Source: Nannocystis sp.
GTDB taxonomy: Bacteria; Myxococcota_A; Polyangia; Nannocystales; Nannocystaceae
Reading direction: 5' to 3'
Assembly (NCBI RefSeq): GCF_016714285.1
Contig: NZ_JADJNN010000001.1
Span: 496,001 to 560,000 of the forward strand
DNA length: 64,000 nucleotides
In this document: piece by piece, positions 51,954 to 59,759 of the stretch
How positions within the stretch are numbered: position 1 is the stretch's first letter
Layout: each line of letters begins with the position of its first letter
Program-made: the position numbers and the translations under genes
The notes under the pieces: generated by a model
Database searches by the model: none
Seen by the model: only the letters and a program-made list of their open reading frames with translations
What the model was told of the DNA's origin: nothing

Positions 51954-52135
51954 TAGCAAAGATCGGCGGAGGGCGCCCGCGGGCGCGGGCGAGGGCGCGG
52001 GCCGCGGAGCGCTCAGGGCAGGTGCAGGGCCCCCGTGGGGCCCGGCGGCGGGTCCACGCGCCGGGCCCGCGAGCTGCGGTGAGCGCAGGAAATTTCGCGG
52101 GCGGTGGACGGGACCCGCTAGTCTCGGCGGCGCGC

Positions 52136-52861
52136 ATGTCGATCACCGTCGAGCCCTCCGCAACTCCCAGGCCGCCGCGACCGGCCGCCACCGTGATCTT
52201 GCTGCGAGCGGCCCCAGGCGGGGCGCCACCGGCGATCTTCATGCTGCGACGCAGCGCCCGCAGCCCGTTCATGCCGGACGCGCTGGTGTTCCCGGGCGGG
52301 GCGGTCGACGCCGCGGACGGGCCGGCGGGCAGCGACGCGGCCTACGAGGCGGCGGCGCGGCGCGAGTGCAGCGAGGAGGCGGGGGTCGTGCTCGGCGATC
52401 GTCCGCTGCGCTGGTTCGACACCTGGGTGACGCCGTCGGCGGAGCCGCGCCGCTACGAGGCCCGCTTCTTCCTCGCCGAGCTCGGTGAGGACGAGGGCGG
52501 CGAGGCGGCGGCCGACGGCCACGAGACCCACGAGGGGCGCTGGGCCAGCGCGGCGGAGTATCTGGCGCTCGGTGCGGCCGGTGCGGTCGACCTGCCGCCG
52601 CCGACGCTGTGCACGCTGATGCGCCTGGCCGACGGCCGCCTCGCGGCGCTGCGGGGGCTGGCGCCGGAGGACGCGCGCGCGCCGGTGCTGCCGAAGGCGC
52701 TGCTCGAGGCGGGGCCGGACGGGGCGGCCCGGATCGTCGTGGTCCTGCCGCACGCGGCGGACTACGAGGCGCTGGCCGGGGACGGGGCGCCGGCGCCGGC
52801 GCGCTCGCTCGATCTGCCGGCGCGGATCGTCCGCGAGGGCGCGAGCTGGAGGCCGCTGTGA
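52136..52861 (+). CDS. Nudix hydrolase
   Basis: 241 residues. It begins AATVILLRAAPGGAPPAIFMLRRSARSPFMPDALVFPGGAVD, the pattern of NUDT7/NUDT19-like enzymes. The Nudix box is GGAVDAAD...YEAAARRECSEEAGV, with the metal-binding REcxEE intact and a slightly lengthened loop in front. The related eukaryotic enzymes hydrolyse CoA or acyl-CoA derivatives; the bacterial substrate is open. A C-terminal ~100 residues follow the family's PPPTLCTL motif. The stop codon is directly followed by the ATG (52861) that opens the 36-bp repeat array, so translation may continue into the next gene. Confidence 0.9.
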   Translation: MSITVEPSATPRPPRPAATVILLRAAPGGAPPAIFMLRRSARSPFMPDALVFPGGAVDAADGPAGSDAAYEAAARRECSEEAGVVLGDRPLRWFDTWVTPSAEPRRYEARFFLAELGEDEGGEAAADGHETHEGRWASAAEYLALGAAGAVDLPPPTLCTLMRLADGRLAALRGLAPEDARAPVLPKALLEAGPDGAARIVVVLPHAADYEALAGDGAPAPARSLDLPARIVREGASWRPL

Positions 52862-52876
52862 TGCGGGGCGGGGCGC

Positions 52877-53140
52877 GGACAGGTCGGGCTGGCGTTCGGG
52901 ACATGGCCTCGGGGACAGGTCGGGCTGGCGTTCGGGACATGGCCGCGGGGACAGGTCGGGCTGGCGTTCGGGACATGGCCTCGGGGACAGGTCGGGCTGG
53001 CGTTCGGGACATGGCCGCGGGGACAGGTCGGGCTGGCGTTCGGGACATGGCCGCGGGGACAGGTCGGGCTGGCGTTCGGGACATGGCCTCGGGGACAGGT
53101 CGGGCTGGCGTTCGGGACATGGCCTCGGGGACAGGTCGGG
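52877..53140. repeat. 36-bp tandem array carrying palindromic arms and start codons
   Basis: Seven full 36-bp copies (starts 52877, 52913, 52949, 52985, 53021, 53057, 53093) plus a partial eighth at 53129. Each holds a T-type arm (GGACAGGT) and a CATG-type arm (GGGACATGGCC). Each is exactly 12 codons, so all copies stay in frame, and each supplies an ATG. Copies differ only by TCGG/GCGG in the loop. Confidence 0.95.
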
Positions 53141-54171
53141 CCAGGCGGGCGGCGTGGGTGTGGGCGCTGTGCGGCGCGATCGGCTGCGAGGCGGCGCCGG
53201 CACCGGCGCAGGGCCTGGGGGCGCCGGCCGACGTGGCGGCGAGCCCGGGGGCGCCGCCGGCCGAGCCCGCGGCGCCAGCGGAGGTGCACGCGTTGCTGCC
53301 CTGGCTCGACCCGGACGCAGGCTCGGCGGTGTACAGCAGGATCGACGTGGAGGTCGATCTCGAGGCGCTGGGGCGGCTGTTCGCGGTGCCGCCGCGGGCG
53401 GGGCACCTGCTGCGCGACATCCAGGCGTTCCGGGCCGGGCTGGCGGCGCTGATGGACGGGGTCGGGCCGGCGCCGGCGACGTGGCTGCGCGACGAGGCGC
53501 TGGCCTACCTGCCGCCGATCGCCCACTCGCCGTATCTCGTGTTCGGGCTCCGGCGCACGCGGGCCGAGGTCGAGGGTTACCTGCGCGCGGCAGGGCTGCG
53601 CGCCGAGGTGATCGAGGGGATGACGACCTACTCGCCCTTGCCCGGGGGCGATGCGCAGGCCGGGCCGGCGGACGCGCTGCCGGTCCACCACGCGCCCGCG
53701 ACGGCGTTCCCGTGGCGCGTCGTGTTCCTCGAGGACGACGTGATCGGCTGCCTGTCGCTGCGGGAGATCGGCGGCGGCCTCGGCCCGCTGACGGCGGCGC
53801 GCGACCTGCCGGCCTCGGAGCTCGAGGTCCAGCTGTCGCGCGGCTTCGCCGAGGATCCAGAGATGCTGCTCGACATGGTCGTCAGCGGGCCGATGCTCAG
53901 CCTCGACATCAGCGACGATGTCGGGGCGATCCGCCTCGGTGTGCGCCGCTGGGACCGAACTGGCGTCGACGGCGAGCTGATCCTGCAGCCGCTCGGCGAG
54001 CCCGACGCGGCGGTGAAGCAGCTGGAGGCGCGCAGGCCCGCGCTCGAGACCGACGCGGTGCGCGAGCTCTACGAGCGCATCGCGTTCACGCCCGAGCCAC
54101 CGGTCGTGCGCGGCCGCTTGCAGCTCGCCGCGGCCGATCTTCGGTTGCTGAAGGCGAGCGAGGCGGGATGA
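53119..54171 (+). CDS. Lipoprotein of unknown function, start within the 36-bp array
   Basis: About 350 residues if translated from the last array ATG (53119), which gives a plausible lipoprotein signal: basic MASGTGRARR, hydrophobic WVWALCGAIGC, lipid-site Cys. The same frame is open back to ATG 52861, which would put up to seven TGRAGVRDMASG repeats in front and spoil the signal. The mature domain (HALLPWLDPDAGSAVYSRIDVEVDLEALGRLFAVP..., LRRTRAEVEGYLRAAGL, VVFLEDDVIGCLSL) is not recognised. It overlaps the next lipoprotein gene by 4 bp (ATGA). The two share design (DLEALGRLF and similar) and may act as a pair. Confidence 0.7.
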   Translation: MASGTGRARRAAWVWALCGAIGCEAAPAPAQGLGAPADVAASPGAPPAEPAAPAEVHALLPWLDPDAGSAVYSRIDVEVDLEALGRLFAVPPRAGHLLRDIQAFRAGLAALMDGVGPAPATWLRDEALAYLPPIAHSPYLVFGLRRTRAEVEGYLRAAGLRAEVIEGMTTYSPLPGGDAQAGPADALPVHHAPATAFPWRVVFLEDDVIGCLSLREIGGGLGPLTAARDLPASELEVQLSRGFAEDPEMLLDMVVSGPMLSLDISDDVGAIRLGVRRWDRTGVDGELILQPLGEPDAAVKQLEARRPALETDAVRELYERIAFTPEPPVVRGRLQLAAADLRLLKASEAG

Positions 54172-54953
54172 GCGGCAGGTGGTGCGCCGGGTTCTGGCTG
54201 GCGCTCGCGGCCTGCGGGGCACCTGTCCTTGAGGACAGGCCGGTGCCCGGCGTCACCGAGGCGCCGGCGCCGAGCTGCACGGCGAGCGACGACCTGGGCG
54301 GTGCCCTGGAGGCGTGGCTGCCGGCCGACCTGCGTCTGGCGGTGGTGATCGATCTCGGGAGCCCGGAGCTGCCCGCCGCGATCACGCAGCTGCAGGCCGG
54401 GGTGCAGGCGGGGCGGGGCCTGCCGGTGGTCGCCAGCCTCGGGCTCGGCCAGCTCGGGCTGCAGCTCGGCTTGCTGCGCCCGCAGCTGATCTCGGCGGGG
54501 CTGCAGCCGCGCGAGCTGTTGCTGCTGCACGATCGCGCCGGGGCGGTGATCTGGGTGCTGCGCGCTCGCTGCGATCTCGCGGCGCTGCAGGCGACGCTGG
54601 CCGAGGCGTGGTCGCTGCGGGTGCGTCCACTGAGCGAGGGATCGGTGGCCGAGGCGGCGGGCGGGCGCTTCGCCTTCGACGTCGCGTTCCTCTCGAGCGA
54701 CCGGATCGCCCTCACGCCGCCAGGGGTGGCCCCGCAGCTGCGCCGCTGGCTCGAGCACGGGGCGCCTGCGCCGGGCCTGGGCGCCCCGGGGGCAGCGTCG
54801 CCGGGGGCGGTCCTCGACTCGCTGGGACCGGCGCCGATCCGCGGGGTCTTGACTGGTCGCTCGCTGCAGACCGAGGTCGCCGCCGGAGCGCAGCCGCTGG
54901 TCCGTACGCTGCGGGCCAGCGCGGCCGGGCTCGAGGTCGATGGCGCACTGTGA
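54168..54953 (+). CDS. Lipoprotein of unknown function, second of coupled pair
   Basis: 261 residues from ATG 54168, overlapping the upstream stop. The lipoprotein signal is MSGRWCAGFWLALAACGAP. Immediately after the lipid-site Cys comes a translated palindrome (54222-54239: APVLEDRPVPG). The mature domain starts with a strand LRLAVVIDLGSPELPAAITQLQAGVQ and has QPRELLLLHDRAGAVIWVLRARCDLAALQATL, similar in rhythm to the partner's repeats. No family recognised. Probably outer-membrane anchored and cooperating with the preceding lipoprotein (inference). Confidence 0.7.
   Translation: MSGRWCAGFWLALAACGAPVLEDRPVPGVTEAPAPSCTASDDLGGALEAWLPADLRLAVVIDLGSPELPAAITQLQAGVQAGRGLPVVASLGLGQLGLQLGLLRPQLISAGLQPRELLLLHDRAGAVIWVLRARCDLAALQATLAEAWSLRVRPLSEGSVAEAAGGRFAFDVAFLSSDRIALTPPGVAPQLRRWLEHGAPAPGLGAPGAASPGAVLDSLGPAPIRGVLTGRSLQTEVAAGAQPLVRTLRASAAGLEVDGAL
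54222..54239. repeat. Palindromic element after a lipobox
   Basis: CCTGTCCTTGAGGACAGG, perfect arms, encoding PVLEDR right after the lipid-attachment Cys. Confidence 0.85.
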
Positions 54954-55185
54954 CCGGGGCCGCCCCAGGATGGAACGAGCTGCCCCGAGGGACATGTTGG
55001 ATCAGCCAGGTGGTGCATCGGTGACGGGCGCCTGCGCGCCTCCGACGTCGCCTGCGCGGCGGACACTCGTCCCCGGAGGTCGATGCCGGAGATGGCCCGT
55101 TGCAGGGGCTTCTGGGCCCCGTACGAGAGAGGCGCGCGGGCCGGAGTTGTGATACGGTCCCGACCTCTCGAGGAGAAATCGACAC
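54954..55185. other. Intergenic region before the lipoprotein pair
   Basis: About 230 bp without a supported gene. It contains a degenerate palindrome (CTGCCCCGAGGGACATG, near 54980). The end carries an AGGAG ribosome-binding site at 55171-55175, ten bases before GTG 55186. Confidence 0.5.
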
Positions 55186-55899
55186 GTGACGCTGCTTCGT
55201 ACCCTTGCTGTTCCAATCCTGGTGCTCGGTCTGGCTGTCAGCTGCGGCAAAAAGACCCCCGATGGCACGACCCCGCCCGGTGAGACCGGCGGCACCGACG
55301 TGGCCGCCAGCGGCGGCGGCGGCGACGGTGGTAGCGGCGGCGACGGTGGTAGTGGTGGTGGCGACGCCAGCGGCGGCGACGCCGGCGGCGAGAAGCCCCC
55401 GGCCGACGGCCCCGACCCCAACAAGGTCTGCGACGCCGAGGTCGCGGAGACGCCGAAGGCGCTGTTCGGCGACAACGTGCTCATCCGTCCGCCCAAGGGC
55501 GTCGAGCTGGTCGAGCAGAACGAGTTCTTCGCCCGCATCACCAGCAGCACGACGCAGTCGACCTGCGACGCGATCGTCAGCTTCGCGGCGGTCGGCTACT
55601 TCGCGACCGACCCGAGCAAGTCGGTGACGCAGATCCGCGACGAGACCCTCAAGGCCCGTGGCCTCGATCCGGCCGAGGCCAAGTGGGCCGACGAGACGAC
55701 CAAGAACCGCGACTACTCCGCGTCGTACGAGTACGGCGAGGGCGCGAAGGGCGAGCCGCCGCTCAAGGGCTGGATCGCGTTCAAGGAGAAGGCCGGCAAC
55801 ACCTTCTACGTCGCGTACGAGACCCACCCGAACGCATGGAACGCGGTCGGCAAGAGCTTCCAGGAGTCGGCGCGCCGCCTGCTCATCACCAAGAAGTGA
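55186..55899 (+). CDS. Lipoprotein with Gly-rich linker (paralogue 1 of pair)
   Basis: 237 residues from GTG 55186. The signal TLAVPILVLGLAVSCGKK ends at a lipid-site Cys. A Gly/Ser/Asp-rich linker (~residues 35-70) follows. The globular domain has FGDNVLIRPPKGVELVEQNEFFARI, CDAIVSFAAVGYFATDPSKSVTQIRDETL, LKGWIAFKEKAGNTFYVAYETHPNAW, and ends SARRLLITKK. It is clearly homologous to the next gene (shared LPKGVELVEQN-type block and FAAVGYF). Not a family I recognise. The two are separated by 7 bp and are cotranscribed. Confidence 0.75.
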   Translation: MTLLRTLAVPILVLGLAVSCGKKTPDGTTPPGETGGTDVAASGGGGDGGSGGDGGSGGGDASGGDAGGEKPPADGPDPNKVCDAEVAETPKALFGDNVLIRPPKGVELVEQNEFFARITSSTTQSTCDAIVSFAAVGYFATDPSKSVTQIRDETLKARGLDPAEAKWADETTKNRDYSASYEYGEGAKGEPPLKGWIAFKEKAGNTFYVAYETHPNAWNAVGKSFQESARRLLITKK

Positions 55900-55906
55900 G
55901 TCCGCC

Positions 55907-56752
55907 ATGACCGGTGCCCGCGTCGCTCCCCTTCGTCTCGTCGCGGCGCTCGCCGTCGTCACGGCCTGCTCGGCGTCGGCGTCGACATCGACGCAGACCG
56001 GGCATGTCCCTTCGGGCTCGGGCGCGAGCGGGCCCGTGGGCACCGGCAAGCCGGCGCACACGGGGGGAGCGGACTCTGGCTCTGGAGCTGGGGACAGCTC
56101 CGGGGGCGGGCCCGGTCCTGCCAGCGGCCCCGGCGTCGTGCCGGTCGCCAGCGGGACTCTGGCGCCGGCGTGCGTGCCGGCGCTGAACGACCTCTACACC
56201 TCGCTGTTCAGCGGCCGGGTGCTGATGCGGCTGCCGAAGGGCGTCGAGCTGGTCGAGCAGAATGGTTTTTACGCGACGATGGCGGCGTCGCAGCAGAGCA
56301 CCAGCTGCGGCGCGCCGGTCAAGTTCGCGGCGGTCGGCTTCTTCCAGCAGCCGGCGGGCGACCTGCTCAAGGTCCGCGACGCGCTGCTCGAGCTGCGCGG
56401 GATCCCGGCCGAGACGGTCACCTGGTCCGAGGAGGGCAGCCGCGGCCGCAACTACACGGGCGCGTACACGACGACCCAGGATCCGAGGGCGCAGGCCCCG
56501 GCGACCCGCGGGTGGCTGGTGCTGCGCGAGGCGCCGAATGACAAGTACGCCTACTTCGCGCTGCTGGAGACCGACGAGAGCTCGTGGGCCGGCCTGCGCT
56601 CGCTGTTTCAGGACGCGGGCCGCAACCTGCTGGTCAAGCCGCGGGCGCTGCAGGCCCCGGAGGTGATCGCGCCGAAGCCGGTGGAGCCGGAGCCGAAGAA
56701 GCCGAAGAAGGGCAAGGGCAAGCCCAAGGCCGCAGCCGCTGCGAGCAAATGA
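55907..56752 (+). CDS. Lipoprotein with Gly/Ser-rich linker (paralogue 2 of pair)
   Basis: 281 residues. The signal is LRLVAALAVVTACSASA with Cys lipid site. The Gly/Ser/Pro-rich linker (TGHVPSGSGASGPVGTGKP) includes a degenerate palindrome near 56002. The domain shares FSGRVLMRLPKGVELVEQNGFYATM and APVKFAAVGFFQQP with paralogue 1. It has an extra Lys/Pro tail (EPEPKKPKKGKGKPKAAAAASK), perhaps contacting a nucleic acid or the cell wall. Function unknown; tandem duplication is evident. An 11-bp tandem repeat follows 9 bp after the stop. Confidence 0.75.
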   Translation: MTGARVAPLRLVAALAVVTACSASASTSTQTGHVPSGSGASGPVGTGKPAHTGGADSGSGAGDSSGGGPGPASGPGVVPVASGTLAPACVPALNDLYTSLFSGRVLMRLPKGVELVEQNGFYATMAASQQSTSCGAPVKFAAVGFFQQPAGDLLKVRDALLELRGIPAETVTWSEEGSRGRNYTGAYTTTQDPRAQAPATRGWLVLREAPNDKYAYFALLETDESSWAGLRSLFQDAGRNLLVKPRALQAPEVIAPKPVEPEPKKPKKGKGKPKAAAAASK

Positions 56753-56761
56753 TCGTCCCGT

Positions 56762-56827
56762 CGGCTGGCAATCGGCTGGCAATCGGCTGGCAATCGGCTG
56801 GCAATCGGCTGGCAATCGGTCGCCAAT
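56762..56827. repeat. 11-bp tandem repeat between the lipoprotein gene and tRNA-Glu
   Basis: Five perfect copies of CGGCTGGCAAT (56762-56816) and one diverged copy (CGGTCGCCAAT, 56817-56827). The repeat has no stem-loop character. It may be slippage-prone and lies about 97 bp upstream of the tRNA genes. Confidence 0.9.
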
Positions 56828-56923
56828 CGCTCGCTGCGGCCGTTTGGATGATGCCGCATCACGGCGCTTGCGGTGGGCGAGGCAGTCGAGTAAAAGGCCA
56901 GTCCAATTCGTTGGCGACCGTTT

Positions 56924-56996
56924 GACCCTGTCGTCTAGGGGCCCAGGACAGTGGCCTTTCACGCCACGAACACGGGTTCGAATCCCGTCAGGGTCG
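56924..56996 (+). tRNA. tRNA-Glu (UUC anticodon)
   Basis: A 73-nt cloverleaf: acceptor GACCCTG paired with CAGGGTC plus discriminator G, D-arm with CTAGGGG, anticodon loop CTTTCAC with anticodon TTC, T-arm ACGGGTTCGAATCCCGT. The CCA end is not encoded. Confidence 0.95.
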
Positions 56997-57012
56997 CTCT
57001 TATCGCCGGTCA

Positions 57013-57033
57013 CCGCCCCCATCCGGGGGGCGG
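57013..57033. other. Strong GC hairpin between two tRNA genes
   Basis: CCGCCCCC facing GGGGGGCGG around ATCC, 40 bp between tRNA-Glu and tRNA-Lys. No T-run, so it is probably a processing or stability hairpin in a joint transcript rather than a terminator (inference). Confidence 0.5.
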
Positions 57034-57036
57034 CTG

Positions 57037-57109
57037 GGGCTCGTAGCTCAGTCGGTAGAGCAACGGACTTTTAATCCGTGGGTCGTCGGTTCGATCCCGA
57101 CCGGGCTCA
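57037..57109 (+). tRNA. tRNA-Lys (UUU anticodon)
   Basis: A 73-nt cloverleaf: acceptor GGGCTCG paired with CGGGCTC (two G-U pairs) and discriminator A, D-arm TAGCTCAGTCGGTAGAGC, anticodon loop ACTTTTAAT with anticodon TTT, T-arm GTCGGTTCGATCCCGAC. CCA is not fully encoded (ACC then C). Confidence 0.95.
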
Positions 57110-57235
57110 CCCCACGCGAAGGACCGGGCGCCAGCCGCGAAGCCTCCCAGGCTCGCGGCTGTCGGCCAGTTCCCTGGATTCGGCGAAGTCTTGTGAGCCT
57201 GGCGCCGATCGGGGATCCTCCGATCGGAGCTCGAC

Positions 57236-58261
57236 ATGCCAAGGCCCAGCACCCGGATCCTCCTCGCCCTCGTGAGCCTGACCAGGTTTGGGTTCGGGCT
57301 CGGGCTCGGGCTCGGCTCGGCCACGGTCCTCGCCAGCCCGAGCCTCGACGCCTGCCTCGCGGAGTGCAAGCGGTCGCAGCTGTCGATGACGAACCGGGCG
57401 ACCTGCCGGCTCGACTGCGAGATGGACGCGGCCAGCGATCCAGAGCAGATCCGGGCGCGGATCGAGCCGCTGCCCACCAGGACTCCGACGGCCCCGAGCG
57501 CGGGCAACCCGACACCCAACACGGGGTCGGCTCCCGCCAATCCCGGGCCCGCGAATGGCCCCGGGTGCAAGGCCGCGTGCGACGCAGACACGACGCTCTC
57601 GGTCGACGATCGCGCGACTTGCAAGCTCGAGTGCGACCTCGAGCCAGCGCCGATGCCCACCGGCACACCACCGCCGATGCGTCCGCCCCGGGTCAGCCCG
57701 GGCTCGGAGCCAGTGCCGACGCCGACGCCGACGCCGACAACCACGCGGTCGAGCGCTCCGATGGCCGCGTCGCTGCCCGTCGGCCCGCCGTCGTCGCAAG
57801 CTGGCTTTTTGGCCAGGTGCCACGCGACCTGCAAGCCGGGCAAGAGCCCGCGCGAGGCCACCGACTTCGAGACCTGCAAGCTCGACTGCGAGACGATGGC
57901 GAGCGTGCTGGGCGTCGCCGTGACGCTCGTACCCGACGCGTGGCTCGAGACGCCGCGGCCGATCGCGGTCCGCGATCCGACGCCTGTGCCTGTGCCTGTG
58001 CCGGTGCCGAGCACGCCAGGCAAGCTCGTGACGAGCCCGCCGGTGCCCGTGAGCCCCGAGGCCGAGACCTGTGACGGGGCGCTGCAGCGCTGCAACGCGA
58101 GCTGCGTGAAGGCCGAGGCCAGCTGCCGAAAGGGCTGCAAGCGCGGCAGCGAGACCGACCGCGAGACCTGCAAGCTCGGCTGCGGCACCGATCAGGAGGT
58201 CTGTCAGGGCGACTGCCTCAGCGCCAGCGCGACCTGCGTCAACGCGCGACGCGGCCGCTGA
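57236..58261 (+). CDS. Exported Cys-rich protein with repeated CX3C modules
   Basis: 341 residues with an N-terminal signal (RILLALVSLTRFGFGLGLGLGSATVLA). The mature part has four modules. Each of the first three holds two CX3C motifs about 11-15 residues apart (CLAEC...CRLDC; CKAAC...CKLEC; CHATC...CKLDC). The fourth is longer (CNASC, CRKGC, CKLGC, CQGDC). Linkers are Pro/Thr-rich. The spacing resembles twin-CX3C helical hairpins, where the cysteines of a pair are bridged. In an exported protein these would be disulfides. Function unknown; possibly a surface scaffold. A palindrome (57801-57817) is translated in module 3. The stop TGA meets the convergent peptidase stop as TGATCA. Confidence 0.75.
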   Translation: MPRPSTRILLALVSLTRFGFGLGLGLGSATVLASPSLDACLAECKRSQLSMTNRATCRLDCEMDAASDPEQIRARIEPLPTRTPTAPSAGNPTPNTGSAPANPGPANGPGCKAACDADTTLSVDDRATCKLECDLEPAPMPTGTPPPMRPPRVSPGSEPVPTPTPTPTTTRSSAPMAASLPVGPPSSQAGFLARCHATCKPGKSPREATDFETCKLDCETMASVLGVAVTLVPDAWLETPRPIAVRDPTPVPVPVPVPSTPGKLVTSPPVPVSPEAETCDGALQRCNASCVKAEASCRKGCKRGSETDRETCKLGCGTDQEVCQGDCLSASATCVNARRGR

Positions 58262-59224
58262 TCACCACGTGTGGGCGCGCAGGGCCAGGCGCAGGGTCTC
58301 GCCGACGGCGCCGAGGCTGGCGGCCGAGATCTGCGAGAGGTCGTCGGCGTGGGTGTGCCAGGCCGGGTAGCTGTAGTCGATGATCAACAGCGAGGGCACG
58401 CCGGCGGCGGTGAGCGGGACGTGGTCGTCGACGAGATCGGGGCCGGGTGCGCGCACGAACTGGGCGTGGCCTGCGGCCTGTCCGATCGACCAGATCGCGT
58501 CGACCAGCCCGGGCAACGCGGCGCGGGAGCGCGGGTCCTGCAGGAGTTGGAGGTCGCGGTCGCCGACCATGTCGAGGACGACGCCGAAGCGAGCCGCCCG
58601 CACCCGCGGGAAGCGCCCGGCCGCGAGGGCGTCGCCCAGCGCCCGCGAACCGGCGCAGTAGGGGCCGGCGCCGGGTCGCCCGAGCTCCTCGCCGTCGAAC
58701 AGGATCAGCGAGAAGCCGACCGTGGGCGGGAGCTGATCGACGAGCAGCGGGGCCAGCTCGAGCAGCACGGCGATCCCGCTGGTGCCGTCGTTGGCGCCGG
58801 GGATCGGCCGCTCTCGGCGCGCGGGGTCGGGGTCGGACTCGGCCCAGGGGCGCTGATCGAAGTGGCTGGCGAGCAGGAATTGACGCGGGGCCTGCGGGCG
58901 CACCTGGGCGATCAGCGTGGTCATGGCGAAGCGCTGGCCGGTCCAGGGATCGACGCCCGCGTGATCGAGGCGATCGACCGCGTCGGCGCCGGCGGCCCGC
59001 AGCAGCGCGGCGAGCTCGTCGATCGCGGCGGCGCGACGGGGGTCGCCGAGGGTCCGCGGCAGCTGCATCAACGCGGCCACGCGATCGCGGGCACGCTCGC
59101 CGGAGAAGGCCTCGCCGGGCGCCGGCACCGGGCTGCGAGGCGTCGCCGCCGGGCGCCCGCAGGCGAGCAGCAGCGCCGCGACCGCGAGGCTGCCCAGCTT
59201 CCGTCCGCCCGCGACCTGTCCCAT
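58262..59224 (-). CDS. M28-family peptidase or glutaminyl-peptide cyclotransferase (lipoprotein)
   Basis: About 320 residues from ATG 59224; an ATG at 59239 would overlap the divergent gene's start. The lipoprotein signal is LAVAALLLACGRP. The zinc-aminopeptidase fold shows metal ligands in SHFDQRPW (His-x-Asp), GANDGTSGIAVLLELA, DGEELG (catalytic Glu), LDMVGDRDL and WHTHADD. The VGDRDL and PAWHTHAD patterns and the close spacing are those of glutaminyl-peptide cyclases more than of aminopeptidases, so it may form N-terminal pyroglutamate on exported proteins (inference). Confidence 0.88.
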   Translation of the reverse strand: MGQVAGGRKLGSLAVAALLLACGRPAATPRSPVPAPGEAFSGERARDRVAALMQLPRTLGDPRRAAAIDELAALLRAAGADAVDRLDHAGVDPWTGQRFAMTTLIAQVRPQAPRQFLLASHFDQRPWAESDPDPARRERPIPGANDGTSGIAVLLELAPLLVDQLPPTVGFSLILFDGEELGRPGAGPYCAGSRALGDALAAGRFPRVRAARFGVVLDMVGDRDLQLLQDPRSRAALPGLVDAIWSIGQAAGHAQFVRAPGPDLVDDHVPLTAAGVPSLLIIDYSYPAWHTHADDLSQISAASLGAVGETLRLALRAHTW

Positions 59225-59237
59225 AGTCGTGGCTACC

Positions 59238-59732
59238 ATGACACAGCGCGAACCAGCGAAGCCCCGCGATCCCTCGCCGGGTTGTGACGATCCTCCAGCC
59301 GTCGCCCGGCCGTGGACCCGCCGTGAGGCGATCGGGGCGGGCGTCGGCGCGATCAGCCTCGCGGTCGTCGGCTGCGCCCGATTGCCGCCGGTGCGCGAGG
59401 TGCCGAGCCAGGACGGCGCGGTGAGCCTCGCGCTGGCCGACTACCCGGAGCTGCAGCGGCCCGGCGGCGTGCTGCCGGTCAAGCCGGCGGGGGCGAAGAA
59501 GCCGGTGATGATCGTGCGCGGCGAGGGCGAGCAATTCTCGGCCTTCTCGCTCAAGTGCAGCCACCTCGGCTGCACGGTCGGCTGGAACGCCGAGGCCCGC
59601 AGCTTCGATTGCCCGTGCCACGGCTCGCGCTACAAGATCGACGGGACGGTGCAGAAGGGGCCGGCGAAGCGGCCGCTGACGGCCTATCCGGTCACCAGCG
59701 ACGGGGCCACGCTGCGCTTCTCGATCGCGTGA
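59238..59732 (+). CDS. Exported Rieske [2Fe-2S] protein
   Basis: 164 residues from ATG 59238. A twin-arginine-like signal (TRREAIGAGVGAISLAVVGC) may also carry a lipid-site Cys. The domain has the two cluster motifs CSHLGCTV and CPCHGSRY and the usual GTVQKGPAKRPL end. This is the small Rieske-type electron carrier of the bc1/b6f or arsenite-oxidase group; no cytochrome b gene is adjacent. It is followed 27 bp later by an M23 peptidase gene on the same strand. Confidence 0.92.
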   Translation: MTQREPAKPRDPSPGCDDPPAVARPWTRREAIGAGVGAISLAVVGCARLPPVREVPSQDGAVSLALADYPELQRPGGVLPVKPAGAKKPVMIVRGEGEQFSAFSLKCSHLGCTVGWNAEARSFDCPCHGSRYKIDGTVQKGPAKRPLTAYPVTSDGATLRFSIA

Positions 59733-59759
59733 GCGACGAGCTCTGGTATCACGGGGGCG

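Noticed and set aside
52877..53140. CRISPR array or phage attachment repeat
   Set aside because: Units of 36 bp are contiguous, translated in frame and lack spacers; no integrase is near.
56924..57109. tRNA genes as an integration site of a mobile element
   Set aside because: No integrase or direct repeat of a tRNA 3' end was found on either side, and neighbouring gene content is of ordinary composition.
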